Shown: positions 1 through 8,325, numbered from the stretch's first letter. The stretch: 64,000 nt of DNA from Lachnospiraceae bacterium (GCA_025758065.1 CP107199.1:3693501-3757500); one strand, 5' to 3'. Numbers and translations: made by a program. Notes: generated by a model not told the origin, from the sequence alone.

Positions 1-137
1 GACTCTCCGGCTGCTGCTGCGGTAGTCTCAGCTGCTGCTGGAGCTGCTGTGGTCTCAGCTGGTTTGGAGCCGCCGCATGCGCAAAGGCTTGCTGTCATAG
101 ATGCTGCCAATGCTACTGCTAAAAATTTCTTTTTCAT
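1..137 (-). CDS. Solute-binding lipoprotein, 5' end only (cut by window edge)
   Basis: The first 45 codons of a secreted lipoprotein read leftward off the window edge. The start ATG (135-137) is preceded, 7 nt upstream, by AGGAGG (complement of 145-150). The translation begins MKKKFLAVALAASM, passes a hydrophobic signal segment and reaches a lipidation cysteine in LCAC-GGS. An Ala/Thr/Glu/Pro-rich linker follows, as is common between lipid anchor and binding domain in Clostridia. The binding domain lies outside the window, so an ABC or a TRAP receptor cannot be told apart. A FadR-type regulator (2407-3117) lies upstream on the same strand if the IS is ignored, which suggests a regulated uptake operon; that is inference. 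Confidence 0.75.
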   Translation of the reverse strand, partial: MKKKFLAVALAASMTASLCACGGSKPAETTAAPAAAETTAAAAGE

Positions 138-241
138 CTTTTTTCCTCCTTTTTTCTTTCGCCTCACTCGCGCTTGGCTGGCCTTTCGACCTTTATACAT
201 AATCTTCGCGTTCCGACCCCTGCTTTCAAAAAGCCTGACCG

Positions 242-377
242 TTCTAAATATGTCTGATGTCTTATGTATATAAACTAACATTTTTTATATTTATTGTCAA
301 TACTATTGCAATATTTTCCAATTTTTGTGATTTTTATACAAGGTTTATCGTCGTTTTGCCAACTTGGCGCTAATGTC
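242..377. repeat. Left copy of the ~136-bp target-site duplication around IS copy 1
   Basis: Positions 242-377 (or 378) are repeated without a mismatch that I can see at 2304-2439 (or 2440), immediately outside the two IS ends. The one-base ambiguity comes from a run of C at the left IS end. The duplicated unit holds the last 11 codons and stop of the gntR gene plus the intergenic region with the candidate promoter of the solute-binding protein gene. Confidence 0.93.
272..300 (-). promoter_or_regulatory. Candidate promoter of the solute-binding protein gene, inside the left target duplication
   Basis: On the minus strand a consensus -35 TTGACA (complement of 295-300) is followed after 17 nt by a weak -10 TAGTTT (complement of 272-277). 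A 125-nt leader then runs to the ATG at 137. The same sequence recurs in the right duplication (about 2334-2362). The -10 is poor, so the exact promoter is uncertain. Confidence 0.45.
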
Positions 378-2303
378 CCCGTCTTTAGGATTTAGCACTA
401 TTACTTTTGGGAGTAATAAAATCCCCCTTTTATTATAAACCGGCATATTTGCTGGTTATTTTGTTGCTAAAAATATTTGACAAAGTTTGTTTTTATCCTT
501 TACATATATAGTGCTATAGTGTTATAATGGAGAAGGGTGATTTATATGTCTTATTTCTTAAAGAAAACAAACAATAAAAAGGGTACTTATTTACAGATCT
601 ACGAAAGTTATTATGATCCTACTCGAAAATGCGGTGCTCATCGTTCTTACAAACCTCTGGGGTATGTACACGAACTTCAGGCTACCGGCATCGAGGATCC
701 GATTGCTGTTTTTACCAAAGAGGTCCAGAAACTTAATCAGAAATGCAAACAGAAAAAACAGGCAGAAAAAGAACAACAGATCTCCGATGTGTCTCCCGAA
801 AAACATCTGGGGTATTTTCCTTTAAAAAATATCAATGACTCTCTCGGCTGTAAGCGGTTTATTGATCTCATGCAGACGGCAACTAATTTCAGATTTAACA
901 TTTTTGATATGATGTCTGCTTTAATTTATGCAAGAACAGTCCAGCCCTGTTCGAAATCAAAAACTTATGATGAGGTTATCCCAAATCTCTTTGAAAACCA
1001 CGATTTTTCACTGGACCAGCTGTATTCCGGTCTGGAGTACATTGGCTCCGAATACGAAAAGGTGATCGAGATCTATAACCACCAGATCAATCAGACATAT
1101 CCGCTTGATACGGCCCACACATACTTTGATTGTACAAACTTTTACTTTGAGATTGATAAAGAAGATGATTTCCGCCTGAAAGGCCCCTCAAAAGAAAACC
1201 GCAGGGAACCGATCATCGGTATGGGCCTGCTCCTGGATGCCAACCAGATCCCTATCGGTATGAAAATGTATCCTGGGAATGAAAGTGAAAAACCCGTTAT
1301 ACGTAACATCATTGATGATCTTAAAAAACGCAGTCACATATCCGGCAGAACGATCCAGATCGCGGATAAGGGACTTAACTGCTTTAATAACATCGCACAC
1401 GCATTGAAAGCTGGCGATGGATACATCTTCTCCAAATCTGTAAAAACTCTTCCTGAGACGGAAAAAACATGGGTCCTGCTTGAAAATGACTATGCAGACG
1501 TTATGAACAAAAGAGGAGAGATACTGTACCGTATCAAGGAATGCGTAGATGATTTTTCTTATTCCTGCACAGATACCGCTGGACATAAAAAAACAGTAAA
1601 ACTTACAGAAAAACGGATCGTAACATTCAATCCAAAACTTGCCGCAAAACAGAAATATGAAATAAACCGGCAGGTCGAGAAAGCAAAGAAGCTCAAAGCC
1701 AGTCAGGCAAAAAGATCCGAATATGGCGATAGTTCTAAATATGTTTCTTTTATTCCCACTAATAAAAAGGGAGAAGAAACAGAGGGTGCTGTAAAAGTTG
1801 AAATAAACGAAAAATCCATTGAGAATGCCCGCAAATTTGCAGGTTATAACATGATCGTTACTTCAGAGATCCACATGGCTGCGTCCAAGGTGTATGCTGC
1901 CTACCATAATCTCTGGCGCATTGAAGAATCTTTCCGTGTCATGAAATCCCAGCTTGATGCAAGACCTGTATATTTACAAAAACAGGAAACGATCACCGGA
2001 CATTTCCTCATTTGTTACCTTGCGGTACTGCTGACCAGGATCTTACAGATACACATCTTAAAAAACCAGTATGGTACCGAAGAGATATTTGATTTCATAC
2101 GTGACTTCAGAGTTGCAAAAATATCTGACCGAAAATATATAAACTTATCACGGAATTCTTCTTTTATAAAGTTTTTTTCCGATCATACCGGACTTCCATT
2201 AACCTCTTATTTTATGGGTAATACCGATATTAAAAAAGTGCTGAGCCATAGATTTTAGTCCATGGCTTAGCACTATTTCTTCAGTTCAACTCCGAAAGAC
2301 AGG
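378..2303 (+). mobile_element. IS1634-type insertion sequence, copy 1 (about 1926 bp)
   Basis: The element runs from CCCGTCTTTAGGA to TCCGAAAGACAGG, and the ends form an imperfect inverted repeat (CCYGTCTTTMGGA). It carries one transposase gene. A hairpin spans the transposase stop codon (GTGCTGAGCCAT pairing with ATGGCTTAGCAC, 2239-2274). The copy at 48468-50393 has the same length and orientation and differs by roughly a dozen bases that I could see. IS1634-family elements are known for unusually long and variable target duplications, which matches the ~136-bp duplication here. Confidence 0.93.
546..2258 (+). CDS. IS1634-family DDE transposase (copy 1)
   Basis: This 570-residue transposase catalyses cut-and-join of the element. 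The ATG at 546 is chosen over an in-frame GTG at 537 because GGAGAAGGG (529-537) sits 8 nt before it as a ribosome binding site. Candidate DDE residues are D195 in TYFDCTNFYF, D274 in IADKGLN, and a glutamate at 460-461 in LWRIEESFRVMKSQL followed by ARPVY, the arrangement seen in the IS1634/IS4 group. A -35 TTGACA (477-482) and TATAAT (523-528) lie upstream, although their spacing does not fit one promoter. Relative to copy 2 the protein differs at five residues (Q133H, A190V, I224V, M320K, C341Y). The reading frame is intact, so the element may be active. Confidence 0.93.
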   Translation: MSYFLKKTNNKKGTYLQIYESYYDPTRKCGAHRSYKPLGYVHELQATGIEDPIAVFTKEVQKLNQKCKQKKQAEKEQQISDVSPEKHLGYFPLKNINDSLGCKRFIDLMQTATNFRFNIFDMMSALIYARTVQPCSKSKTYDEVIPNLFENHDFSLDQLYSGLEYIGSEYEKVIEIYNHQINQTYPLDTAHTYFDCTNFYFEIDKEDDFRLKGPSKENRREPIIGMGLLLDANQIPIGMKMYPGNESEKPVIRNIIDDLKKRSHISGRTIQIADKGLNCFNNIAHALKAGDGYIFSKSVKTLPETEKTWVLLENDYADVMNKRGEILYRIKECVDDFSYSCTDTAGHKKTVKLTEKRIVTFNPKLAAKQKYEINRQVEKAKKLKASQAKRSEYGDSSKYVSFIPTNKKGEETEGAVKVEINEKSIENARKFAGYNMIVTSEIHMAASKVYAAYHNLWRIEESFRVMKSQLDARPVYLQKQETITGHFLICYLAVLLTRILQIHILKNQYGTEEIFDFIRDFRVAKISDRKYINLSRNSSFIKFFSDHTGLPLTSYFMGNTDIKKVLSHRF

Positions 2304-2439
2304 TTCTAAATATGTCTGATGTCTTATGTATATAAACTAACATTTTTTATATTTATTGTCAATACTATTGCAATATTTTCCAATTTTTGTGATTTTTATA
2401 CAAGGTTTATCGTCGTTTTGCCAACTTGGCGCTAATGTC
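2304..2439. repeat. Right copy of the ~136-bp target-site duplication around IS copy 1
   Basis: This repeats 242-377. Because the gntR stop codon (2407-2409) and final codons lie inside it, the gntR reading frame is complete on this side. The duplicated -35 TTGACA now faces leftward into the 3' end of the IS, antisense to the transposase. Confidence 0.93.
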
Positions 2440-3117
2440 CAGCATGTTGCGCCGGTTGTCCTCCAGATGATGCAGCATCGCTTGGGCTGCAGATTGTCCG
2501 TCACCTGCGCACACAGCCTCCAGAATATCCCTGTGACTGTCAATGGTCTGCTTAAGGAGACCTTTTCTGGTAATGTCGATAAAAAATGGAACCGCCTGAG
2601 TAAAAATAGGCACCAGGGCATGAACCACGCTGTTTCCTGTACACTGGGCAAGGACAGTATGAAACCGGATATCCCACTGGGCATAATCCTTTCCCTGTAA
2701 AATCAGCTCTTCCACCTTAAGGCAGGCTTCCCTTAGCTGCTCCAAATCTTCTCTTGTGGCCCGTTCCGCCGCCAGCGCCGCCATGTCCGGTTCTATCATA
2801 ATACGGATTTCACATAAATCAAGGCCCAGCTTCAGCTTATCCTGAACAAAACGAAACCCCAGCGGATCGTCCATAACCCCCGTCTGCTCTCTCACGAAGG
2901 TGCCGCTGCCTCTCCGCACCTCGATAATATTCTGGCTTACCAGAAGCTTAATTGCCTCACGCACCGTACTGCGCCCCACATTCAGGTACTGAAGCAATTC
3001 CAGCTCCGTCGGAAGGCGGTCGCCCGGCTTCAAAGCATTCTCCACAATCATATCAATAATTTTGTCTGCGGCCCGCTCCGGCAGAGTCTTTTCTTCTGAG
3101 TTTAACGCAGTCAGCAT
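2407..3117 (-). CDS. FadR-subfamily GntR transcriptional regulator
   Basis: This 236-residue DNA-binding regulator has an N-terminal winged helix (PGDRLPTELELLQYLNVGRSTVREA, residues about 30-55) and a C-terminal FCD ligand domain. The FCD Asp/His residues that usually hold a metal are visible in DIRFHTVLAQCTGN and DSHRDILEAV. The ATG at 3117 (MLTALNSEEK) is preferred because GGGGAAGGAA lies about 9 nt upstream; a longer frame to 3156 lacks a site. FadR-type proteins usually sense organic or sugar acids, and the next leftward gene is a solute-binding lipoprotein. The 3' end lies in the IS target duplication but the gene is complete. Confidence 0.88.
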   Translation of the reverse strand: MLTALNSEEKTLPERAADKIIDMIVENALKPGDRLPTELELLQYLNVGRSTVREAIKLLVSQNIIEVRRGSGTFVREQTGVMDDPLGFRFVQDKLKLGLDLCEIRIMIEPDMAALAAERATREDLEQLREACLKVEELILQGKDYAQWDIRFHTVLAQCTGNSVVHALVPIFTQAVPFFIDITRKGLLKQTIDSHRDILEAVCAGDGQSAAQAMLHHLEDNRRNMLDISAKLAKRR

Positions 3118-3337
3118 TTTTATATTTCCTTCCCCATTAAATAATCTTAATGCCATCGTCAGGCGGCATATCTGCTTATTATGAGTATTCTAACACAAAT
3201 TAGATAATTTTGACAATTTATTTTTGTTTTTTCCACTGTTTTCCTGTTGTTTTGTGGATAAGATTTACTTTCCGCAGCATTTCTGTTAAAATCGTAATGT
3301 CGTAATAGATACTCCAACAGATTTGGAAGGTGAAAAA

Positions 3338-3766
3338 ATGAAGATTGTAATTATCGACGGTCAAGGAGGCCGGATGGGCAAGGCAGTCATTGAACAGCTC
3401 AAAAAAAGGTGTCCTTCTCTTGAGACCTACGCCATCGGCACAAACAGCACCGCTACTGCCGCCATGATGAAGGCCGGCGCCTCTTACGGCGCCACCGGTG
3501 AAAATCCCGCCATTGTCAATTCCAGGGATGCTGACATCATTATCGGCCCCATGGGTATTGTCATTGCAAATTCCCTGTTGGGTGAAATCACTCCGGCTAT
3601 GTCTGTGGCCATCGGTTCCAGCAGTGCCTATAAAATTTTTATTCCCGTAAACCGCTGCAACCACATGATTGTGGGCTGCAAGGATACAACGCTGACCGAG
3701 TACATCAATCTGGTCTGTGATGAGGTAGAGAGGAGAATGGCCGAATATGAGAACCGTAGAATTTAA
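3338..3766 (+). CDS. DUF3842 family protein
   Basis: A 142-residue soluble protein of unknown function. It opens with a nucleotide-binding-like stretch, MKIVIIDGQGGRMGKAV, that resembles the start of a Rossmann fold, followed by alternating strand/helix segments (YAIGTNSTATAAMMKAGA, DIIIGPMGIVIANSL). The ATG at 3338 is chosen because GGAAGG (3325-3330) lies 7 nt upstream; a TTG at 3323 would precede the site. It is divergent from the FadR regulator and overlaps the next gene by 20 nt, which suggests translational coupling. I recognise the family (DUF3842, common in Clostridia) but no function is established. Confidence 0.82.
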   Translation: MKIVIIDGQGGRMGKAVIEQLKKRCPSLETYAIGTNSTATAAMMKAGASYGATGENPAIVNSRDADIIIGPMGIVIANSLLGEITPAMSVAIGSSSAYKIFIPVNRCNHMIVGCKDTTLTEYINLVCDEVERRMAEYENRRI

Positions 3767-3986
3767 GATGGAACGCCAGGGCCTTGTAAATGTGGGCGAT
3801 AAGGTAAAAATCATTGAGCGGGAAGGAACCAGCAGCTACAGCTATATTATTGACCCCGCGGTGGCCATGTCAGGCTGCTTTGCCGCCAGAGACCGCATCC
3901 GCTCCGAGTACGGCATCGTAAAAGATATCCGGGAAAATTCCAGAGGCTTTTATGTTGTGGTGGATTTTGATGAGGAAGAGCGGTAA
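3747..3986 (+). CDS. Small conserved hypothetical protein downstream of DUF3842
   Basis: A 79-residue protein starting inside the 3' end of the DUF3842 gene (20-nt overlap). It is acidic at the C-terminus (VVDFDEEER) and appears to hold a small beta-rich fold (VGDKVKIIEREG, GIVKDIRENSRGFYVVVDF) reminiscent of short SH3-like or KOW-like domains; that resemblance is only by eye. It shares the DUF3842 transcript, which ends at the hairpin at 4004-4034. I do not recognise a named family. Confidence 0.65.
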   Translation: MRTVEFKMERQGLVNVGDKVKIIEREGTSSYSYIIDPAVAMSGCFAARDRIRSEYGIVKDIRENSRGFYVVVDFDEEER

Positions 3987-4000
3987 TTTGCTATAATAAA

Positions 4001-4040
4001 AAACGGAGCCTGATTCTTGTGATTTCAGGCTCCGCTTTTA
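4001..4040. terminator. Bidirectional intrinsic terminator
   Basis: A perfect 10-bp stem, CGGAGCCTGA (4004-4013) with TCAGGCTCCG (4025-4034), has a T-rich tail on both strands. It separates the rightward DUF3842 pair from the leftward DUF5050-like fragment. Confidence 0.85.
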
Positions 4041-4044
4041 ATGG

Positions 4045-4989
4045 TTATCCCAGAGGAATAATCTGTATCTCATCCGCTTCAGTTGTCCCGGCAGGCGCTT
4101 TTGAAGGCGCTGCGGTCTCCACCTCCGGCTCTGACTGCGTCGGTGCCAGAGGGCGCACTACAGCGTCTGTCTCCGCCTGTATTGTCTCCTTAACCGAAGA
4201 TGTTTCCCTTGGTATAGCTTCTCCTTCTATCGGCTTCACCACAACAGTCCCCCCTTCCGTTTCTGCTTCGGAGGTTTTTTCCTCTTTTTCGTAGGTCGTA
4301 AGAGGCGTCAGATGGGACGCATCCAGGCTGACTGCCTTGCTCCACAGCGCTCCCTTTATCTCCCCGCCGCCATTCCACAGGCAGTCACTCCACATACAAA
4401 TAAGGCCGCTTCCCTTTGCCGCCACAATCTGCATCATGTCGTTTCCTGTGGTGGTTCTTCCGCTTCTGGCGCCGAAATCATTGATAACAGATAATGCTCC
4501 ATCCCTTCCGATGAGAATCGCCTGTCCATAGGCGTTTTTCCAGGGTGTCGGATGGTACTCTCCGTATATTTTTCCTTCATTTTCAAAATAATACATCTGG
4601 CTGACGGTTCCCGCGAATCGCTGGCTGACTTCCATCTTATCGCCCCCACTCAGATTCGCCCGGTATATCTGACTGTACCAGTTTCCATTGTCATCTCTGT
4701 CCACATAAGCGCAGAAATAAATGGAGTTATCCACAATACAGAAGCTTTGTACACCGTATAACTCTTTTACCAGGGTCTTTTCCCCGGAATCCGATTTTGC
4801 ATAAATATGGCGGCTGGTTCCGCTTCCCTTTGTATCGTAGATAACATCGTCCTTCGTGACCGAACCGTGCCTTACCGACGTAATACGGCCCGTACGGTCA
4901 ACCTGGTAAACCCGGTCCTCAATGGACACCGTATTTTCCTTCTCCGATGTAACCGGATTTCCGAGAATGTCCGTCAGGTAACATACCAA
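4045..4989 (-). pseudogene. DUF5050-like beta-propeller protein, 3' part only
   Basis: About 314 codons remain, with repeated Tyr/Asp-rich propeller-type segments (IYFCAYVDRDDNGNWYSQI, QMYYFENEGKIYGEYH) and a low-complexity Glu/Thr/Pro tail. This resembles DUF5050-type surface proteins of Clostridia. There is no signal peptide, ribosome binding site or N-terminal domain. Upstream the reading runs directly into the middle of a GntP-type permease gene in another frame near 4990. I infer that this is the C-terminal remnant of a longer extracytoplasmic protein. Whether a TTG near the junction lets any of it be translated is unknown. Confidence 0.7.
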
Positions 4990-5836
4990 GTCTCTTCCAG
5001 TAAAGAACGATGCCTACAACGATTGCGATAAAGGAAGCAATGTATACAGGCTGCTTTAAAATGTTCAGAATTACAAACAGTACGATAGAAGGAAGAATTG
5101 CTACGATTAAAGGCATTTCCTCAAATGGCACATTAGGATCGATGAACTGAACCTTGCAGATTTCCTTACCGGTATCCATAAAGTGCTCATCTCTCTTTGC
5201 AATTCTCTTTAACTCCCAGGTAAAGTAAATCTGGCCGCCGATGATTGCAAGTATACATGCCAGAATACCGAGAACCGGGCCTGCCATAGCGGTTGTTCCT
5301 AAAACCTTGGATGCAATGGCGTTGTTTACAGATGGTGAACCGGGTGCCATGGTAAGAGCCATAGCTGCCACGCCCAGTCCGCTGACCGGATACATTCTCC
5401 ACGGCACATCCATTTCCTGGAACAGCTCTTTTGCGATAGCGATTACAGTGAAGAAGATAACAAATACGCTGATGCCGCCGTAGCTCAGTACGAAAGACAG
5501 TGCAGGTACGCACCAGATAGCTGCCAGCTTCTCATGGCCTTTAAAATGCTTTGCAAGACGTGCCATTTTAAGACCGATAGAACGGGCCGCGCCGCTGTCT
5601 GCCATCAGGCAGCCGAATACAGCACCGGTGCACAGTGTCAGGAAGTAGTTGGTAAAGAATCCGCCTACGCCTCCCATATAGGTTTTGGACATTCCTTCTG
5701 CGACATCCATACCACTGGTAATCAGAATAAAAATTGCAAGCAACGGTGCTACCAAAATACATGGCACACCTTTATAGCTCATATACATAAATACTACTAA
5801 CGCAATACAGATACACAGCAAACTTACGGTTGACAT
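4990..5836 (-). pseudogene. GntP-type permease (gluconate/hydroxy-acid family), 3' truncated
   Basis: The first ~280 residues of a polytopic permease start at 5836 (MSTVSLLCICIALVVFMYMS, preceded by GGGGG). Multiple hydrophobic helices and a GxPSVNNA-type segment (TMAPGSPSVNNAIASK) resemble the GntP/hydroxybutyrate permease group. Family members are normally 430-450 residues. Here the match stops after FIAIVVGIVLYWKRL, where the sequence changes to the DUF5050-like gene and the frame continues with about 22 unrelated residues to 4919. It lies 66 nt after maoC in the same operon and probably imported a short-chain hydroxy or carboxylic acid. Loss of about a third of the protein should abolish transport. 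Confidence 0.75.
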
Positions 5837-5863
5837 TCCTGTATCCCCCTTTTTTTCTCATTG

Positions 5864-5890
5864 TGTTCTCCCGTCTTTTCCGGGAGAACA
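5864..5890 (-). other. Intercistronic hairpin between maoC and the permease gene
   Basis: TGTTCTCCCG (5864-5873) pairs with CGGGAGAACA (5881-5890) in the 66-nt gap. Neither strand has a T-run after it, so it looks more like an mRNA processing or stabilising stem than a terminator. Confidence 0.6.
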
Positions 5891-5901
5891 TATGCTGCTA
5901 A

Positions 5902-6348
5902 TTAATGGTTTTTCTTCTTATCCATGATTTTTACGCGGTTTGTTCCTGTAAATACCACGGTTCCATCCTGTCTGGTTCCCTTTAATTCCAGAATCAGGTC
6001 ATGCTTTTCCTCTACCATTTCCTTTACGGTTACCTCATAGGTAACGGAATCACCTACACGGGTAGGTGCCGGGCATCCCCATTCCTGTCCCATGTTGATG
6101 CTTGCGGTTCCGCAGAACGGCGCAATAATGGTGCCGCATACCGCGTCTACAAATGCGCCCTGAACCAGTCTGGTTCCGAAGAATGTAGTTTTTGCAAATT
6201 CCTCGTCCAGATGGATTGGGTTCAAATCTCCGGTCAGTTCAGAGAACTGGCGCACATCCTCCGCAGAAAACTCATTGGTAAAGCTGACGCTGTCGCCTAC
6301 CTTGAAGCTGGAAAATGGTTTAAATACATACTCATACTTCTCTGCCAT
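5902..6348 (-). CDS. MaoC-family (R)-enoyl-CoA hydratase/dehydratase
   Basis: A 148-residue hot-dog-fold protein acting on 2-enoyl- or (R)-3-hydroxyacyl-CoA. The hydratase-2 motif is clear (FSELTGDLNPIHLDEEFA, residues about 35-52), with the catalytic Asp and His in GDLNPIH, followed by FGTRLVQG. Its length is typical of single-domain MaoC/PhaJ proteins. It starts 14 nt after the CoA-transferase stop and precedes the permease gene, so the operon probably activates an imported acid to its CoA ester and interconverts hydroxyacyl- and enoyl-CoA. The exact substrate cannot be read from sequence. Confidence 0.85.
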   Translation of the reverse strand: MAEKYEYVFKPFSSFKVGDSVSFTNEFSAEDVRQFSELTGDLNPIHLDEEFAKTTFFGTRLVQGAFVDAVCGTIIAPFCGTASINMGQEWGCPAPTRVGDSVTYEVTVKEMVEEKHDLILELKGTRQDGTVVFTGTNRVKIMDKKKNH

Positions 6349-6361
6349 TTTTTCACACTCC

Positions 6362-7942
6362 TTACTGTGCGTTCATGATATCCTTCAAACCGCCCCACTC
6401 TTCCTGGAACAGTTCTTTCGGCATTTCTTTTAAGTCATCCGCAATAATCGGTGCAAACTCCATCTGATCCAGAATATCCTTTTGTAAATCGATACCTGGA
6501 GCAATCTCGATTAGCTTCAGTCCTTCTCTTACCAGCTCAAATACCGCACGCTCGGTTACATACAGAATCTTCTTTCCTAAATCCAGGGCAACCTCGCCGC
6601 TGAAGGAAACCTGTGCAACCTGGTTAATAAACTTCTTCATATCGCCTTCGCGCACAATGGTCAGCTTTCCATCGCCTACTTTAAACTTTGGTGTACTCTC
6701 TCTGGTTTTTCCGCCTGTAAACGTTCCCATGAATACTACCTTGCTTGCGCCGCCTGCAATATTCATAAATCCGCCTACGCCGATTCCCAGCCCGTTTCTC
6801 TTGCTGGCATTTAAGTCACCGTTTGGCCCTACTTCTAGGAAACCAAGGCAGCCTACATCCAGAGAACCGCCGTCGTACATGTCAAAAATGCTTCCGCTCT
6901 CGATAATGGCATCGCCGTTCCATGCACAGCCAAAGTCATTTCCTGCTGCGGGAACACCGCCGATTCCGCCACTCTCTGTAGTCAGTGTAAACATGGAAGA
7001 ACAGCCTTCCTCAGCCGCTACATTGGATACGACCGTCGGATTTCCTACGCCCAGGTTTACAATATCGCCTACCTTTAACTCCATAGCCGCACGGCGGGCA
7101 ATCAGCTTTCTCTCTGTCAGAGGTACAGATGGAATGGAATCCATTGGAACCTTGCACTCGCCGGAGAAGACAGGGTTGTAAATGGAAGCTGCTGTCTGCC
7201 AGTGATACTCTGGCTTTGCTACATATACATAATCAATCAGGATTCCCGGAACCTCTACCAGTCTCGGATTTAAGGTTCCTGCCTTCACAATACGCTCTAC
7301 CTGGCAGATTACGATACCGCCTGTCGCTCTTGCTGCCTCTGCCGCAGAAAGCTGTCCCAGCTTGTAGCCTTCCTTGTACATGCTGATGTTTCCGTTCTCA
7401 TCAGCTACAGTACCGCGGATGATGGCCACGTTAATTTTCTTTGGTGCCTTGTAAAGCAGCCATTCTTCACCATCAATGTTTAACAGCTCGATTAAATCAT
7501 CCTTTGCTGCATCATTCATGCGGCCACCGCCGTATCTTGGATCCATAAATGTCTTTAAGCCGATTTTGGTGATAACGCCCGGCTGATGAGCTGCGATTGC
7601 ATGCAGCATACCTACACATACGCCCTGAGGCCAGTTGTAGATTTCCGCCTTGTTATCACGGCTGAACTCTGTCATGGCGCGTCCGCAGCCGTTTAAGTGG
7701 CCGCCGATTCCCTTTGTCATCATTCCCTCATGACAGATGTGGCTTAAGCCTTTGGTATTCATATCACCTACGGCTGCCTGCCAGTAGAAAGTCATGTTGT
7801 TCGGATGGCCGGTCTCAAGGAAGCTCTTCTCAAGCTCCATAACACTCTCCTCGGCAAATCCGCCCAGGGTAATTCCTGTCATTAAGACGGAATCCCCATC
7901 CTTTATCAGCTTTGGAACCTCTGAAGAAGGAATTACTTTCAT
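6362..7942 (-). CDS. Family I CoA-transferase (propionate/acetate CoA-transferase type)
   Basis: A 526-residue CoA-transferase with both halves fused, as in Clostridium propionicum Pct and E. coli YdiF. The covalent catalytic glutamate is in TTESGGIGG (about residue 323). An oxyanion-type glycine loop is seen in LGVGNPTVVSNVA. The ATG at 7942 is chosen over GTG 7945 because GGAGG lies 7 nt before it. It transfers CoA from acetyl- or propionyl-CoA to a carboxylic acid in the cytoplasm. The neighbours (crotonase fragment upstream, MaoC and a GntP-type permease downstream) suggest use of short-chain or hydroxy acids. Confidence 0.9.
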   Translation of the reverse strand: MKVIPSSEVPKLIKDGDSVLMTGITLGGFAEESVMELEKSFLETGHPNNMTFYWQAAVGDMNTKGLSHICHEGMMTKGIGGHLNGCGRAMTEFSRDNKAEIYNWPQGVCVGMLHAIAAHQPGVITKIGLKTFMDPRYGGGRMNDAAKDDLIELLNIDGEEWLLYKAPKKINVAIIRGTVADENGNISMYKEGYKLGQLSAAEAARATGGIVICQVERIVKAGTLNPRLVEVPGILIDYVYVAKPEYHWQTAASIYNPVFSGECKVPMDSIPSVPLTERKLIARRAAMELKVGDIVNLGVGNPTVVSNVAAEEGCSSMFTLTTESGGIGGVPAAGNDFGCAWNGDAIIESGSIFDMYDGGSLDVGCLGFLEVGPNGDLNASKRNGLGIGVGGFMNIAGGASKVVFMGTFTGGKTRESTPKFKVGDGKLTIVREGDMKKFINQVAQVSFSGEVALDLGKKILYVTERAVFELVREGLKLIEIAPGIDLQKDILDQMEFAPIIADDLKEMPKELFQEEWGGLKDIMNAQ

Positions 7943-7959
7943 CACTTTACCTCCATTTT

Positions 7960-8081
7960 TTAACGAATATGCTTATACTCAGGGCTTCTCTTGTTGGCAA
8001 ACGCATCCATGCCTTCTGCCTGATCTGGATTTGCGAAGCAGAGACTGAACAGTTCACGCTCAAACTTCTTTCCTACTTCTT
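7960..8081 (-). pseudogene. Enoyl-CoA hydratase (crotonase), 3' fragment
   Basis: The last ~40 codons of a crotonase read into the CoA-transferase gene: EVGKKFERELFSLCFANPDQ, then AEGMDAFANKRSPEYKHIR and a stop at 7960-7962. This is the usual crotonase C-terminus (GxxF..CF..xDQxEGMxAFxxKR). Upstream of about 8081 the sequence becomes the end of uvrA on the opposite strand, so the catalytic domain is missing. The fragment is 15 nt from the CoA-transferase start and was evidently the first or an early gene of that operon. Confidence 0.8.
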
Positions 8082-8276
8082 AAGGTATTCCAGACCCTTA
8101 TTGAAAACGGTGCCACCGTTGTAGTCATCGAACATGATCTTGATGTGATCCGCAATGCTGACTATATCATTGACATGGGACCAGGCGGAGGTGCTGACGG
8201 TGGCCGTATTGTTGCCTGCGAGACACCAGAAAAGCTGGCGAAAAATCCATTCAGCCAGACCGGTCATTATTTATGA
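8082..8276 (+). pseudogene. uvrA: UvrA excinuclease subunit, C-terminal fragment
   Basis: An open frame without a start ends at TGA 8274-8276 and reads KVFQTLIENGATVVVIEHDL, then DVIRNADYIIDMGPGGGADG. This is the UvrA D-loop/Walker-B-distal segment (TVVVIEHNLDVIK..DYIIDLGPEGG). Only 64 of about 940 residues remain. It meets the crotonase fragment tail-to-tail at about 8081. Either the rest of uvrA has been deleted or the contig is misjoined here. Intact UvrA could exist elsewhere in the genome. Confidence 0.85.
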
Positions 8277-8325
8277 CCCATGGTTGCTTTTACATAAAAG
8301 CGTTAAAGTTTAAAGCATTAAAGTG

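Noticed and set aside
4919..4989. A GntP-type permease with a novel C-terminal extension
   Set aside because: The last ~22 residues are simply the neighbouring DUF5050-like gene read in the wrong frame past the junction.
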